From assembly GCA_033032175.1 (NCBI GenBank), contig CM065332.1:2837501-2901500 (forward strand): a stretch of 64,000 nucleotides of DNA, given 5' to 3'. This stretch comes from Saturnia japonica (Eukaryota > Arthropoda > Insecta > Lepidoptera > Saturniidae). Shown piece by piece: positions 35,468-45,900 of the stretch (positions within the stretch are counted from its first letter, which is position 1; the number at the start of each line of letters is the position of its first letter). The notes beneath the pieces are model-generated. The model saw nothing but the letters and a program-made list of their open reading frames with translations, had not been told where the DNA came from and made no database searches. The position numbers and the translations under genes were made by a program.

Positions 35468-35717
35468 CATACCACCACGCCTGTATTCCCCGAACGGTTA
35501 GGCAGAGGTGTACTAATGTAAAACCACAGTTCGCCGAGTATGTTTTTAGATCCCATGTAATAGGGGGCGAGCCTATTGCCATTAATCGGGCACGAATCCA
35601 AATTCCGAGCTGCTACTGAGAATTTCATACGAAAACCCCAATAACACTTTGCTCGACCTGGGATTCGAACCCAGGAGCTCGCTCATAGCAATCGTACGAC
35701 CACTAGGCTAACGAGGC
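35468..35717 (-). repeat. SINE family B, full length
   Basis: Minus strand: head GCCTCGTTAGCCTAGTGGTC (A-box TAGCCTAGTGG), B-box GGGTTCGAATCC, then CAGGTCGAGCAAAGTGTTAT, AATTCTCAGTAGCAGCTCGG, AATGGCAATAGGCTCGCCCC and CACCTCTGCCTAACCGTTCG. The anticodon-arm region no longer folds as a usable tRNA, so this is a SINE and not a tRNA gene. Confidence 0.8.
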
Positions 35718-35899
35718 TTAGTATTTGAAATAATATCAAAATTCGAACCACAATGTAATCAGAAAAATCGTTTGTAATATTGTATCACGGGCGAGTAACC
35801 ACAATTACCCCTGATTTACGTGGCGATGTACTTTAGATGGGAACGAAAGCCCAGAACCAGAAATGCCGTTTAACTTGCGGTATAAACAAAACTGTTAAA

Positions 35900-36676
35900 A
35901 CCGGATCCACACGTTTCCCACTTGCCGAAAACTTCAAACCTCTTCAAAAGCTTGGATACAATAGGAAAGCCAAACATTGCCTGATCCACGTACTTGCTCA
36001 ACTCGACTAATATTAACAAATTTCACTCGTGTGGATATGGCGTTTGGCTTGGCTTGCCACCGATCCGAGCTAAGTTGGTATTTGATGCACAAATCAAAGA
36101 AGCTTGCGGCAAGCGCTTGCGATGTGTCCACACGTTTGTGTGGTGTTGTTACCATCGCTTGCAGGAAAAATTATGAATCGATAAATAACTGAAAACATCC
36201 TGGTACGGTTTGTGAATTTTATATATTTTCATTGCCGAATGTTTCGTATCCTCGTTTAATTTTGCTTCTTTTTACGTTAAAAAATTGGTTGCCTGTAAAG
36301 TCGGTATACGGGCGAAAGTTTTACGTGACAACGACTTTATGTCTGTCTCTCTCGCTCTTAGGCGGGCTAACCATGCCCGAGTGGAAGGGACGCGTGCCTC
36401 TCACTCGCTCTCATTGTGAGCGCATAACGTGAGCGGAGCGTAACGCAGTTTCTTGAAGTGTCACCCGGCAAACCAATTTATAAGACGTTGTCACGTCAAA
36501 ATTGGTTAAACCAAATCTTATAACCGACACAAGGTTGACGCCCGTCACGCTAGCTTATCCAAAACAAACCAGCCACTCTGAAACGTGTGGATACAGATGT
36601 CTGGCTTGCCTATTTTATTTAAGTGTTTCTGTGGAGGTTTGAAGTTTACGGCAACTAGCAAACGTGTGGAGACGGT
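35900..36676. mobile_element. inverted-repeat DNA element T1 hosting repeat P
   Basis: The left end ACCGGATCCACACGTTTCCC matches the reversed right end ACCGTCTCCACACGTTTGCT, and the arms continue through TTGCCG and AAACTTCAAACCTC (about 45 bp). The motif CACACGTTTG recurs internally at 36128. Removing the nested 215 bp leaves about 560 bp. Target duplication is unclear; no transposase; superfamily not assigned. Confidence 0.7.
36284..36498 (-). repeat. 215 bp near-identical repeat P, copy 3, nested
   Basis: Reverse complement identical across all 215 bases to 14316-14530. It lies within the two arms of T1, so it inserted after T1. Flanks TTAAAAA and CAAAATTGGTTAAACC again show A/T runs at each edge. 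Confidence 0.8.
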
Positions 36677-36934
36677 ATTAGGTGTTAGCTAGCTAATAAT
36701 CAAATGATAATTATTTAAAACTTAACTATAACCTAGTTTGGTTAGAATACTTGAAATTATTTCTCTGTATAAAATAAATATCTGACTTTGTATAATAAGA
36801 AGAATAAATAAACAGAGACGTAACATAAAATAAACTTCATTACTTATTACGTCAACTTCTAACACATGTTTAAAAAAAATAAAAATATATCGTAAATTAC
36901 GAACGCAGCCAAAGAAAACACATCCGTCATGTGC

Positions 36935-37065
36935 GCTGGTCGGTGACATTGACAATGGTTTGAAATTGGAATGCGGCCTTGAAGCGAATTCGGCTCTCGA
37001 CGGACGGCGGGCGGCGCGGCGCGGCAGTCGATTTGCGCGGGAAACGAGCTCGGGTTTTTTATCGA
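36935..37065. promoter_or_regulatory. isolated CpG-rich patch
   Basis: GC-rich with dense CpG (GGCGGGCGGCGCGGCGCGGC at 37004), surrounded by AT-rich DNA and unlike any repeat here. Could be an intronic enhancer or an alternative promoter. I see no consensus donor adjacent on either strand. Confidence 0.35.
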
Positions 37066-37109
37066 TAGATTAAACTCTGGAATAGACAAGTGTTTTTGAA
37101 GTTTTTTTT

Positions 37110-37205
37110 TTTTTGGTGCGTTTGGTTTTGGGTAAAATTGAGAGCTGCGTGGGCATTATGTGAAGGAAGTACATACAATAAGACGAAGATAGCCATCAAT
37201 TATAA
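37110..37205 (+). repeat. dispersed repeat G
   Basis: GGTGCGTTTGGTTTTGGGTA, AAATTGAGAGCTGCGTGGGC, ATTATGTGAAGGAAGT and AGATAGCCATCAAT. The right part is lost. Confidence 0.55.
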
Positions 37206-37370
37206 TATTATATTATTATATAATCGTAAAGTATCGTAGTTTATTACAAAATCATGTGACCAAGTTTGTCTGTGTAAATATGTTGTTATCGGAAACCCTG
37301 GGCCACTCACCATCATAGACTATTTAAATTTGCCATTTTACAATTTTCGACAGCAAAATTATATTATGAA

Positions 37371-37605
37371 ACTAGCTGTGCCCGCGACTCCCCTCGCGTG
37401 GACTACATAATGTCAGTATTGTGATGACCCCACTTCCACCCACGGAGGTCATCCGTCAGTTATTTTAAAGGCAAAGATGCTTTTTTGCGCGGAACCTTAA
37501 ATCATTTTAAAATAAAACTACAATAAGTTGCTCCTTATAACATCAACTATCTGCCAGTGAGAGGCCGTCAAAATTGGTCCAACCGTTTCGGAGATTAACT
37601 ATTGT
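37371..37605 (-). mobile_element. Helitron-like H2, internally deleted
   Basis: The plus-strand start CTAGCTGTGCCCGCGACTCC keeps the 3' terminus. The middle block with TCTTCTAAGGA is deleted, and it resumes at GTTGCTCCTTATAACATCAA and CCAACCGTTTCGGAGATTA, where it stops. Confidence 0.65.
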
Positions 37606-37634
37606 AATTTTAAATGTTATGTACTTCATCACTA

Positions 37635-37755
37635 TTTTTGGAGCCCTAGAACCTTTGACGGCTTTTACAGCTTCACCGTGGCTTGGGGGCGCGCTTAAGG
37701 CACTCAGCCGCAAAAGCGTGGACAACATGCGCAAGGGTACCGCAGTGGCCGAACC
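37635..37755 (+). repeat. unclassified repeat U, copy 1
   Basis: GACGGCTTTTACAGCTTCAC, CGTGGCTTGGGGGCGCGCTT and AGGCACTCAGCCGC match 52830-52915 closely. GC-rich and open on both strands by chance. Origin unknown. Confidence 0.5.
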
Positions 37756-37987
37756 TCGACTTTAACTGTTGCCGCGATTGCAAATAAGTCGCGATCTGAC
37801 TAATTCCCTATCCGTAAGATACGAGCTAAACTAAACATATACATATATACATGTCTCTGCCTCCTGGGAGGAAGGAAGGAACATTGTAAATGTTTTTAGT
37901 AATCTGTCATTTTTTGTATACACTGACTAGAACAAATAAAGAAGTAAAAAGATCCCTTACAGAACCTATGTACCTGTGTGGTGTGTT

Positions 37988-38205
37988 ATCACTAGCTGCG
38001 CCTCTTATTCGACACTCCACTCGGGACCGTGCGCCGCTAACTTAGCGCTCACGCACTCCACCGGGTGCTACTATGTGTTACATGAGCATAATAATATTAT
38101 CGTTGTCTAATTTCCCGTAATTACACCTTGGCAAATTGCTTGACTTTCATGGTTACTGTTCCGCCTCCTTAGTGTTGTGGCGTGAAGGTACCTATATTAC
38201 GATTC
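37988..38205 (-). mobile_element. Helitron-like H4-type fragment
   Basis: Opens with ATCACTAGCTGCGCCTCTTA (3' terminus on the minus strand), has a CpG-rich GGGACCGTGCGCCGCTAAC block, and ends with TTTCATGGTTACTGTTCCGC, related to 21580-21620 and 61095-61140. Confidence 0.45.
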
Positions 38206-39477
38206 GAGTTTAGATTTCATGCCACTAAATTTGAGAGTGTGAAAATGTGGGCTGAGTGAGCATTACATCGTTCTGTGAAGGAAAAAGTACGGAAACAAAT
38301 TGTACTTGAGATTTTTTTTTTTTTCAATTTTGAGATTAGTCTGTAAGGAGGAATAGTTGAATTTTTAATGGATAATTATTTATATAATTACAGTTCATAT
38401 ATAACCTAACCAATTTTACCACCAAAACGGAAAAATGAAAATATCTCACTCAAAAAACGAAACCGCACAAAACGTTAAAATAAGTCATATTTGACGTAAG
38501 CAACAAAATAATCGTTCAAAAATGAATAAAAAAAAATATGGAAAGAAATACGAATCTTCGAATGTTTTTACCTTACATTCAAAAGTGAACTTTATTCCAA
38601 CTGTTTCAAACTGATTTTTTTTGTCAGATTAATAAAAAATGCGATTTAAAAAAAATATTTCTCAAAAACTATTTCTTTCCTCTGTGTGAAATTTTATATG
38701 TTAGGCTTATTGTAAAGTGATTTAATTGAAAAAAAAAAATTAGAGTACCAACTCGACGGCATGTGTTTTAGAGATTCTTTATTATTTAAATAATCGGAGA
38801 ATCGTGTTTCGATTTAATTGTTATAAGTAATGATATAATTATAAATATATATACATAAAAAGGCTCTCTGATTAAATTTAATTAAGTATGGAATGACGAT
38901 TCTGTGATATCATAATTATTAAAACTGAGCCTTAAGTTATAAACTTCGCCATGTTTTTAACTTAAGAGGAAATGCGGGCGATTTCTAGTCCATACAAACG
39001 TATTCCTCATATTTTACAATTTATATCGATCACTAAAATGTATCTATTTTCTGATTTTCCCCCTAAATTAAAGATCTCTCTCGTGCTCTATACGATCGTT
39101 CAGTTAGAGGTACTCATTCATAACGCGATAATTTCTCGAAAGGTTCAATAATTCTCTTAACATAAAAATGTATAGGTAATATATATTATTGTTGAAAAAG
39201 AAAACCCCTGAATATGAGACATATCGTTTTTTTTCAGGTATTGATATTTCCGTAAAATTATTCGCATTAATTTTAACGAAATATCTCAAGGTAACCCACA
39301 AAAATTGAAACGCAAATTTTAAAATTCATCGTGGTTAGGGTTGCCATAGTTTATTTGAGTAGGTAAATAAAGTATTTTGATTATTAAAGCTAGCTAAAAA
39401 GGACATCGTAAATCGTAGTAAGACTCTTATTAATTCACGATCAGCATTTTTGGTTTTTATTATGAAGTATGACCTAA
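38206..39477. other. no gene seen
   Basis: AT-rich with many A- and T-runs. Open frames on the minus strand at 39104 and 39335 lack recognisable content. Confidence 0.45.
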
Positions 39478-39512
39478 CAGCCTCATTAGCATAATGGTCC
39501 AAAAAACACAGT
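39478..39512 (+). repeat. SINE family B head remnant
   Basis: AGCCTCATTAGCATAATGGT resembles the head of SINE B; nothing beyond it is preserved. Confidence 0.35.
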
Positions 39513-39569
39513 AAGGAATGTATTTCAAATTGCCTCAAAATCTCCTTAGATATTTTTTTTTATCATTAT

Positions 39570-39858
39570 TGGTTTAGCGTTGTGGCCTAAAGATTATTTC
39601 TCACCTGATCTTAAGAGAAGATGTGGTCCAAGATGATAGCACGCTAAGCCTAGTGGAACTGCTGGAACACAGATTTTCAATTTGAGGGTGGTAGTTAGCC
39701 AGGCGGGCATTAGAAAAAAGCCCTACTAACATGCTATGGTTTCATCACGATGTTTTCCTTCACCGAAAGCTCAGACTCATTGCAGGGATTCGAACTCACA
39801 TCAACCGACGCTTAGTTAATACATGCTATCAACTGAGCCATTATTATTTCAAATTTAT
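39570..39858 (-). repeat. SINE family A, near full length
   Basis: Plus-strand order: TTTAGCGTTGTGGCCTAAAG, TCACCTGATCTTAAGAGAAG, AGCACGCTAAGCCTAGTGG, GATTTTCAATTTGAGGGTGG, CCAGGCGGGCATTAG, CATGCTATGGTTTCATCACG, then GCAGGGATTCGAACTCAC (reversed B-box) and CAACTGAGCCATTATT (reversed A-box zone). Confidence 0.75.
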
Positions 39859-40040
39859 TAAGGTGAGGTGAGGTACTTATTGAGGTTATTTATTAAGTTA
39901 AATAAACTTGCATAGTTTTCTAATAAATAACGTGTATACTGGATATGATAAGAACAATTGAAATAAACTATTCTGACCATAGGCAAAAACAATGACATTG
40001 CATACAGCCTCTCGTCAAATAGAAAAGTCTTGATAAGTAA

Positions 40041-40232
40041 CTAACTCATTGGTCTAGTGGTCGTAAACGCGACTGCTAAGCTCGAGTTCTTGGGTTCCAT
40101 TCCCAGGTTGAGCAAAGTATTATTGGGTTTTTCCTTTAAATCCTCAGTAGCTTTGTTAGCTTGATTAATGGCAATAGGCTTACACCCTAATACATGGAAT
40201 CTAAAAACACACAATTAAACTGTGTGAAATAA
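40041..40232 (+). repeat. SINE family B
   Basis: Head CTCATTGGTCTAGTGGTCGT, then TTGGGTTCCATTCCCAGG, GAGCAAAGTATTATTGGGTT, ATTAATGGCAATAGGCTTAC. It ends at AAACTGTGTG. Confidence 0.7.
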
Positions 40233-40774
40233 AGTACTGAATATAATTGTCACAATTGTTACTATACGACTAAGGTGATTTATCAATTGTAGACCTTGAA
40301 ACCCTCTACGACAAGGAGATCTGGAAACCTTACTCGCCGTAGGAACACAACCCAGGGTTATTTAGCTGCGATCTTTTGTATAGTGGAATGACCCAAGTCA
40401 AGAGAAAACACTAAATAAATTTTCTCTCATATATAACATAGAAACATTTTTTATACAGTACGAGTGGCAGCCCTAACCAGGGTCAATCATGATAAATATC
40501 GGACGAAAATCGACTATCAATCTGAAATATTTTACGGATCTCGATACATAACATACATGCTTATTGTACCCATACATTTGTTCGATGGCATTGAACGATA
40601 TTTTTGAAAAGCAAATTTCAGTGATTTTCCTTTTGCTGTTGTAACTTGTATTGTTCTTTTTTTGAATTCAGGAAACATTTGTGATGCAAAACTTTGGAGG
40701 TATATTACGATTTGAAAGTTTATTGTATGTAAATGTTTCAAGTGATGTATAGTTCTAAGAATGATGATGTCAAT

Positions 40775-40985
40775 GATATGTCGATTGACGTGAGTTCGAA
40801 TCCCTGCAATGCGCCTGAGCTTTCGGTGAAGGAAAACATCGTGATGAAACCATCGCATTTTCTAATGCCCTCGTGGCTAGCTACCAAACAGAAGCTGCAT
40901 TTGACAGCCAATTTTCGATTAGACTTAGCGTGCTACCATCTTGGACCACATCGTCAGATAACATGAGCTGAGATTGTGACCATAC
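40775..40985 (+). repeat. SINE family A, head partly lost
   Basis: TGACGTGAGTTCGAATCCCT (B-box), GAGCTTTCGGTGAAGGAAAA, CATCGTGATGAAACCATCGC, GCCAATTTTCGATTAGACTT, AGCGTGCTACCATCTTGGAC. The A-box is gone. The 108-codon minus-strand frame here is its shadow. Confidence 0.7.
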
Positions 40986-41359
40986 TCCAAACATATATAT
41001 AAATATAGTAGGTTGATCTCAAAAACGGTCATTTGATTCCAAACTATGAGTAGTTGTACAATGGTACCATAATATATATCTTCTTTATCAAATTTTATTA
41101 CAATCTTATCCAGCCATCCGTTTGAACGTGATAGATGGAATAACATTTTTTTTAAACTTTCATTATTCTAAGTTCCCTTGGATGGAAAATTCGCCAATTT
41201 CACTTACATTTCTATTATGTAAGGGAAGCCCCTTTTAATCAGTGGACGTCCCAAAAACATTATTCCATTCAGCCATGATTTCCGAAACCAACATTTTTAT
41301 ATATCAAGATGAACTATAAATGCACTTTGGTAAAACTGATGGTAATTTTATTTACGTTA

Positions 41360-41505
41360 GTGAACTGGCTAGGGCCTAAATATCTTATTTGCCATTTAAA
41401 ATGAAATGTTGTACTGAACTGACACACCTCAAAATCTTATTTGACATATAATGTTTTCTGAACTGGCAAACTCTCCAGTATCTTATTTGACATTAAATAA
41501 TAAAT
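41360..41505 (+). repeat. short tandem array of a CTTATTTGACAT unit
   Basis: Three imperfect units, each with an ACTGGCAAACTC-type start and a TCTTATTTGACAT end, roughly 45-60 bp apart. A fourth related unit (42186-42240) lies on the other side of the LINE fragment. Confidence 0.6.
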
Positions 41506-41559
41506 AATTAAATAGTAAAGATTAATTTCAGTGGTCCATCCAGTTTTTCTTATATTGCC

Positions 41560-42175
41560 TTAAACGGTGTACGCCTACCAGCCTGCTTCAATTTTTGGTA
41601 CCTCGGTTCATTAATCTAAAACAACGGTGATATTGACCAGGACGTGAAGAATAGGATAAATGTTGGGTGGTGGAAATGGCGATAGGTCTCGAGGATAACA
41701 TGTGATCCTCGAATGCCTGTGAAGCTTAAGGGAAAAGTGTATAAAACCATTATAAGACCTGTCTTGACGTATGGATCTGAGTGGTGGGTAACGAAGGAAC
41801 TGGATGAGAGAAGATTACACGTGGCAGAGATGCGAATGTTAAGATGGATGTGTGGAGTAACTATAATGGATAAGATCAGGAATGATTTCGTTATAGGAAG
41901 TCTTAAATCAGCACCAGTCACAGAGAAGTTGAGAGGTTATAGGCTAGCATGGTACGGGCGTGTCATGAGGAGGGATGAAAGTTATTTATCTAAAAGCATG
42001 TTAAGTATGAAGGTGGATAGATACAGGAGTAGAGGAAGACCGAAGAAGGTATGGATGGATTGTGTGAAGAATGGTATGCGTATAAAAGGTGTGAATACAG
42101 AGATGATAATTGATAGAGTAGAGTGGAAAAAGAAAACATGTTGTGCCGACCCTACTTAAGTAGGATAAGGGGTAA
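41560..42175 (+). pseudogene. RTE-type LINE, 3' part of reverse transcriptase
   Basis: The C-terminal region of an RTE-class endonuclease/reverse transcriptase. An open 148-codon stretch (41713-42159) contains KVYKTIIRPVLTYGSEWWVT, a RRLHVAEMRMLRWMCGVT block, EKLRGYRLAWYGRVMRR, GRPKKVWMDCV and a final CCADPT. Upstream the same protein continues (NGVRLPACFNFWYLGSLI, then a stop, then NGDIDQDVKNRINVGW) but is broken. It ends with a GATAAGGGGTAAGAAGATGA tail. 5'-truncated, as LINEs usually are. The start codon at 41713 is only the first methionine after the last stop. Confidence 0.8.
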
Positions 42176-42185
42176 GAAGATGATG

Positions 42186-42240
42186 ACATTAAAGATAAAA
42201 TGTTGTAATGAACTGGCAAAGTTCTTAAAATCTTATGATA
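42186..42240 (+). repeat. tandem unit beyond the LINE
   Basis: GACATTAAAGATAAAATGTT then AATGAACTGGCAAAG and TTAAAATCTTATGA, matching units at 41360-41505. Confidence 0.55.
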
Positions 42241-42364
42241 TTGCAAGCATCCATAGGCTATGTGTTGCTTGCCATCATGTGGGATATATGCTTGTTTAAC
42301 ACTTTCATTGTATTAAAAAATACAGACAATGGTAAGCGCTACTATTCGTTACTTTACTGGTATG

Positions 42365-42614
42365 ACTGCCACATTAGCCTAGTGGTCGCAAGCGCGACTG
42401 CTATGCCCGAGATCCTTGGTTCGATTTTCAGATCGAGCAAATTGCTATTGGGTTTTCTATTCAATTCTCAGTATTAGCTCGGATTTTGGCTTTCTACCCG
42501 ATTAATGGCAATGAGCCTATTACATGGGACCTAAAAAACATATCCGGTGAACTGTGCGTTTACATTAGTAAACCTCTGCCTATCTTTTTGGGGGTGCAAG
42601 CGTGATGGTATGTT
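42365..42614 (+). repeat. SINE family B, full length
   Basis: Perfect A-box TAGCCTAGTGG (42375) and B-box-like GGTTCGATT (42419). Then GAGCAAATTGCTATTGGGTT, AATTCTCAGTATTAGCTCGG, GATTAATGGCAATGAGCC and CCTCTGCCTATCTTTTTGGG. It ends at a GTGATGGTATGTTA block. Confidence 0.75.
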
Positions 42615-42901
42615 ATTTTATAGTATAAAATATTGAACAAGGCTCGACGTCACCCAATAGCAAAAGCATATTCCAGTATTTTATCAATTTCCGTGCTTGT
42701 AACATATACAAAAAATTGATAAAGTCCTGACCTGAGAGAACTGAGGGACAAGGCCATTGATAATATATGTAAACTTCAGACACATTACGTAAACATAACG
42801 CCTCGTAATATTTGTAAAGTTATTTCGCATGATTGACTAAGCCGTGTATATATTTTGAACACAGCATTTTAAAAATAATCAATATGATAACATTTTAATA
42901 A

Positions 42902-43135
42902 GATATTGACATAGCAACAAAACATTATTACGTAATTAACTAAAGACTAACATAAGAAGGCTTATATATAAATCTCAAGAAAAATCTATCTTAGAAGATG
43001 TAACATTAAAAACAGTAACAAAGGATATCGGCATAGCAACAAAACATTATTTACGCAATGAACTAAAGATTAACAAGGATTAAAAAAATCTCAAGATAAA
43101 TATATCTTAAAAGATCTAACATTGGGAGCAGTAAA
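42902..43135 (+). repeat. two-copy tandem repeat, about 122 bp period
   Basis: GCATAGCAACAAAACATTAT, AACTAAAGATTAACA and AATCTCAAGATAAATATATC in the second copy (from 43024) each have a counterpart 121-122 bases earlier. Non-coding. Confidence 0.7.
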
Positions 43136-44682
43136 AATTGTAAAATTTAAAGAAAAGTAGGTAAATAACAAGAGTGCGCCCGAAAGGAAAAGTAAATAAT
43201 TTTGATTAGCTAGTATAAAAAAATTATTTACCTCCAAACCCGCTTAAACCAAGTCTTCAATAAATAGCATATAAGGCTCAAGTAAGCAATTGGCAAATTC
43301 TAGTTGCTGGAAAAGGGATAAGGAATAATTGGTAGAACTCTGGTACTGCGTTGATAACATAAAACATAGATTCATTGCAAAAGAGAACTTTATTATAGCA
43401 GTTGAAATTTAGATTCCGTGAAGAGGTTTTTGTTGAATTAATCGAAAGTTGCGCAGTTTGAAAATTATTAGTTTTTTTAGTTTATAAATTGATGCGAGCA
43501 TCTTCCGCGCGTCTGATTGAATTGAAATTTGTTATTCTATTGCTACAGTGGTATTAAAGGAATGTGGTAACCTTGACCTAATGTTATACAATCATCTGGA
43601 ATATGCAGAGTACCTAACTTCTCACCAACTTACTTTCTCGTGTTTAGGCTCATTGGAATGGTCTCAATGAATAGGTTACTCGCTTCGGGTTTTTATTTTT
43701 TAATTTTAAATTTACCTTGTTTTGTAGTTGTTACATTGTATATTGTATTCAACGTATACGAACTCGTGTGCGGTTACTAGTTATACATAAATTCAATCAA
43801 GTCGCGCGAATGACGTATTTATAAAAAAAAATTTCCCACGGGGAAATACATGAGTATAGTATATAACACACATATAGTAAATATAACACTTGGGGTTAAA
43901 ACACTGTTATTAATATTTTTTGTGTTCAGATCAGGTTTAACCTTAGTCGTATAAAACGGATAATATAAAATAATTATGTGTAAAAACAATTAATGATATA
44001 TATGTACCTCCCAGGAAATCATCAGGAATGCTTAATTTACTATTAACAGTTGAGTCTTTATCTCTATGTAATTACGTAAAAAAAAAAAACAAGCAACAGA
44101 CAATAGGAATCGTCCTATACAACCTCTACGCGACCCAGCGTTGCCTGACCTTGAATCGCGCTCAAGGCGCATCCGCGCACATCAAACGTCTAAATGACGC
44201 GGTATTGTGCGTTTTCATACTTGCTAGCGACTGTGGTTTGGGTTTTTCATATGAAACAACTAATAGCACGTGATGGGACGTCGCTACGTGTCATTTGGCC
44301 AGCATCACGTCTGGTCGGCTATTTCCGACTCCAACATTTATACTGAATGCTTCTCTCTCTATTACTCATACTCACTACTTTACGTGTATATTTAGTGTTA
44401 TGATGATTTAGGGGTACTTATACGTGAATATCAGTGAATCCTTTTAACAAATTAGCAACACCGTTCACGCGTTGCTTTGCCGTTTTGGAGTTTTGGATTA
44501 ATGTGACGCTACCAAACTTTACAGGATCAACCCACTGGGCTATAAAATCTAAAAAAAAATATAATTTCTATAGCCATTTTAGAGTCCATATACAAGTACA
44601 CATACAAACATCGATTTTTATTAAAAAGAAGAAAAGGCAGAATCAGATATAACTAAAACGAAATTTAAACTTGTAATACCTA
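43136..44682. other. no gene seen
   Basis: Mostly AT-rich. 44125-44340 is GC-richer (GCGCTCAAGGCGCATCCGCG) with no partner or splice context recognised. A long A-run is at 44080. Confidence 0.4.
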
Positions 44683-44751
44683 CATTAATAGATTAATGAT
44701 TGGTTTCCGCGTTGGTTGTAGCGCCAGCTTCAACCATTATTAATCTATGAC
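44683..44751 (+). repeat. short palindromic repeat, copy 2
   Basis: Arms AATAGATTAATGATTGGTT and, reversed, CATAGATTAATAATGGTTG enclose a 25-30 bp loop containing CCGCGTTG. Shares the left arm and the loop start with 1493-1535. Confidence 0.5.
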
Positions 44752-45199
44752 CTACATCATTAAAATATATTTTAGTAACTATATAGTCAGAATCAATATA
44801 GTACAACCATTGACACGACAGAAGAAGAGCGATCGCATAGTCGTTAATGTCCGCTTAATAATGTCAGTGTGAAAATGCATGAAACAAACGAAGGCTCTCG
44901 TTCAATTACCGAAATTTACCGAATTATATTATTAAAATTAATGGCGTATTTTGAAACAATGATGGTAATTCTCAATTGCTAAATGACTCGGAAGATTACT
45001 GAGGTGGAAGTTGAAATGACAGTGACGTCAAGGCCATATGATTATCTTGAAATGTTTTATTAAAAATCGGTATTTATGGTTCCTATTTTTTTAAGGAATG
45101 TTTCTATAAATATCATACTATTGGAGAAAAAAAGCTTTTGCCCGAGAGCAGCTCAATCTTAAGTCCGTTAACCCTCTTCTATGACATGAAATGAAGCAA

Positions 45200-45480
45200 T
45201 TTTGAAGAAACCATGGCTAATTGTAGCGCGTTCGGACATTGCATCGATCGACGCGAGTTCAATTTACTGCAATCAACCTGAACTTTAAGTGACGGAGAAC
45301 ATTGTGATAAAATCATGGCATGGTGATGAGGCATCTTCAAAAGCTCATGTAGCAAGTTATCATCTTCAAGTTGAAAATCTTATTACCCAGCATCTATCTG
45401 TCACGTTAACTGCAGTTGAGAGCCAGTCCTCCATTAGGTTTAGCGTGTTACCATTGTGGCCTTACGAACCAATAAATAAT
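45200..45480 (+). repeat. SINE family A, diverged
   Basis: ATCGATCGACGCGAGTTCAA (B-box zone), ACATTGTGATAAAATCATGG, CAAGTTGAAAATCTTATTAC, CATTAGGTTTAGCGTGTTAC. The 73-codon open frame from 45289 is accidental. Confidence 0.65.
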
Positions 45481-45504
45481 GAAAAAACTACTTGCACAGT
45501 TTTA

Positions 45505-45730
45505 CAGTAATCTCTACCAGGTATGAACTAAAAAGTTCACAAATTCTTTGCCGTACTGTGAAGCTTTGGAACTGTCTCCTGGCTAGTTTTCCGCATCCTT
45601 CTTATGACATCGGGTCCTTCGAGCGTAACGTGAACAGATATTTCTTCAGGACCACTGTTCTTAGATTTTACTGTACCTACCATCAGGTGCACACCTGTTC
45701 CTTACTGTGTCAACATAAAAAAGGAAAGGT
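45505..45730 (+). pseudogene. CR1/jockey-type LINE L2, reverse-transcriptase tail
   Basis: The frame reads SSQILCRTVKLWNCLLASFP then HPSYDIGSFERNVNRYFF. This is the short conserved C-terminal module (R..LWN.L...F....SFK..VN) at the end of CR1/jockey-class polyproteins. Only this tail and some 3' untranslated sequence remain. Related tails: 30600, 47405 (minus), 59335 (minus). Confidence 0.65.
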
Positions 45731-45900
45731 ACGTGTTGTGTCACTACGTTAACCGAACATACTGACTATTTCATACGCTTTAAGTTCGATAGTTTTCTTT
45801 CCTAATACACGTTGCTAAGAGAACCAGCTACAAGCGTCCAGGTTTCTTCAAATATTTCGACATTGTACTTTCTGAACTGGGAGCGATATCCATAAAATAA

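Noticed and set aside
35640..35717. tRNA gene suggested by GGGTTCGAATCC and TAGCCTAGTGG boxes
   Set aside because: The boxes belong to SINE B, which continues for about 180 bp of conserved non-tRNA body and recurs several times; the arm structure is not a functional tRNA.
40532..40858. 108-codon minus-strand open frame
   Set aside because: Its first part is antisense to a SINE A copy (B-box and flanks); not a host gene.
41616..41921. 101-codon minus-strand open frame
   Set aside because: Antisense shadow of the RTE reverse-transcriptase remnant.
42902..43135. possible CRISPR-like direct repeats
   Set aside because: Two adjacent long diverged units without spacers, in a eukaryotic context.
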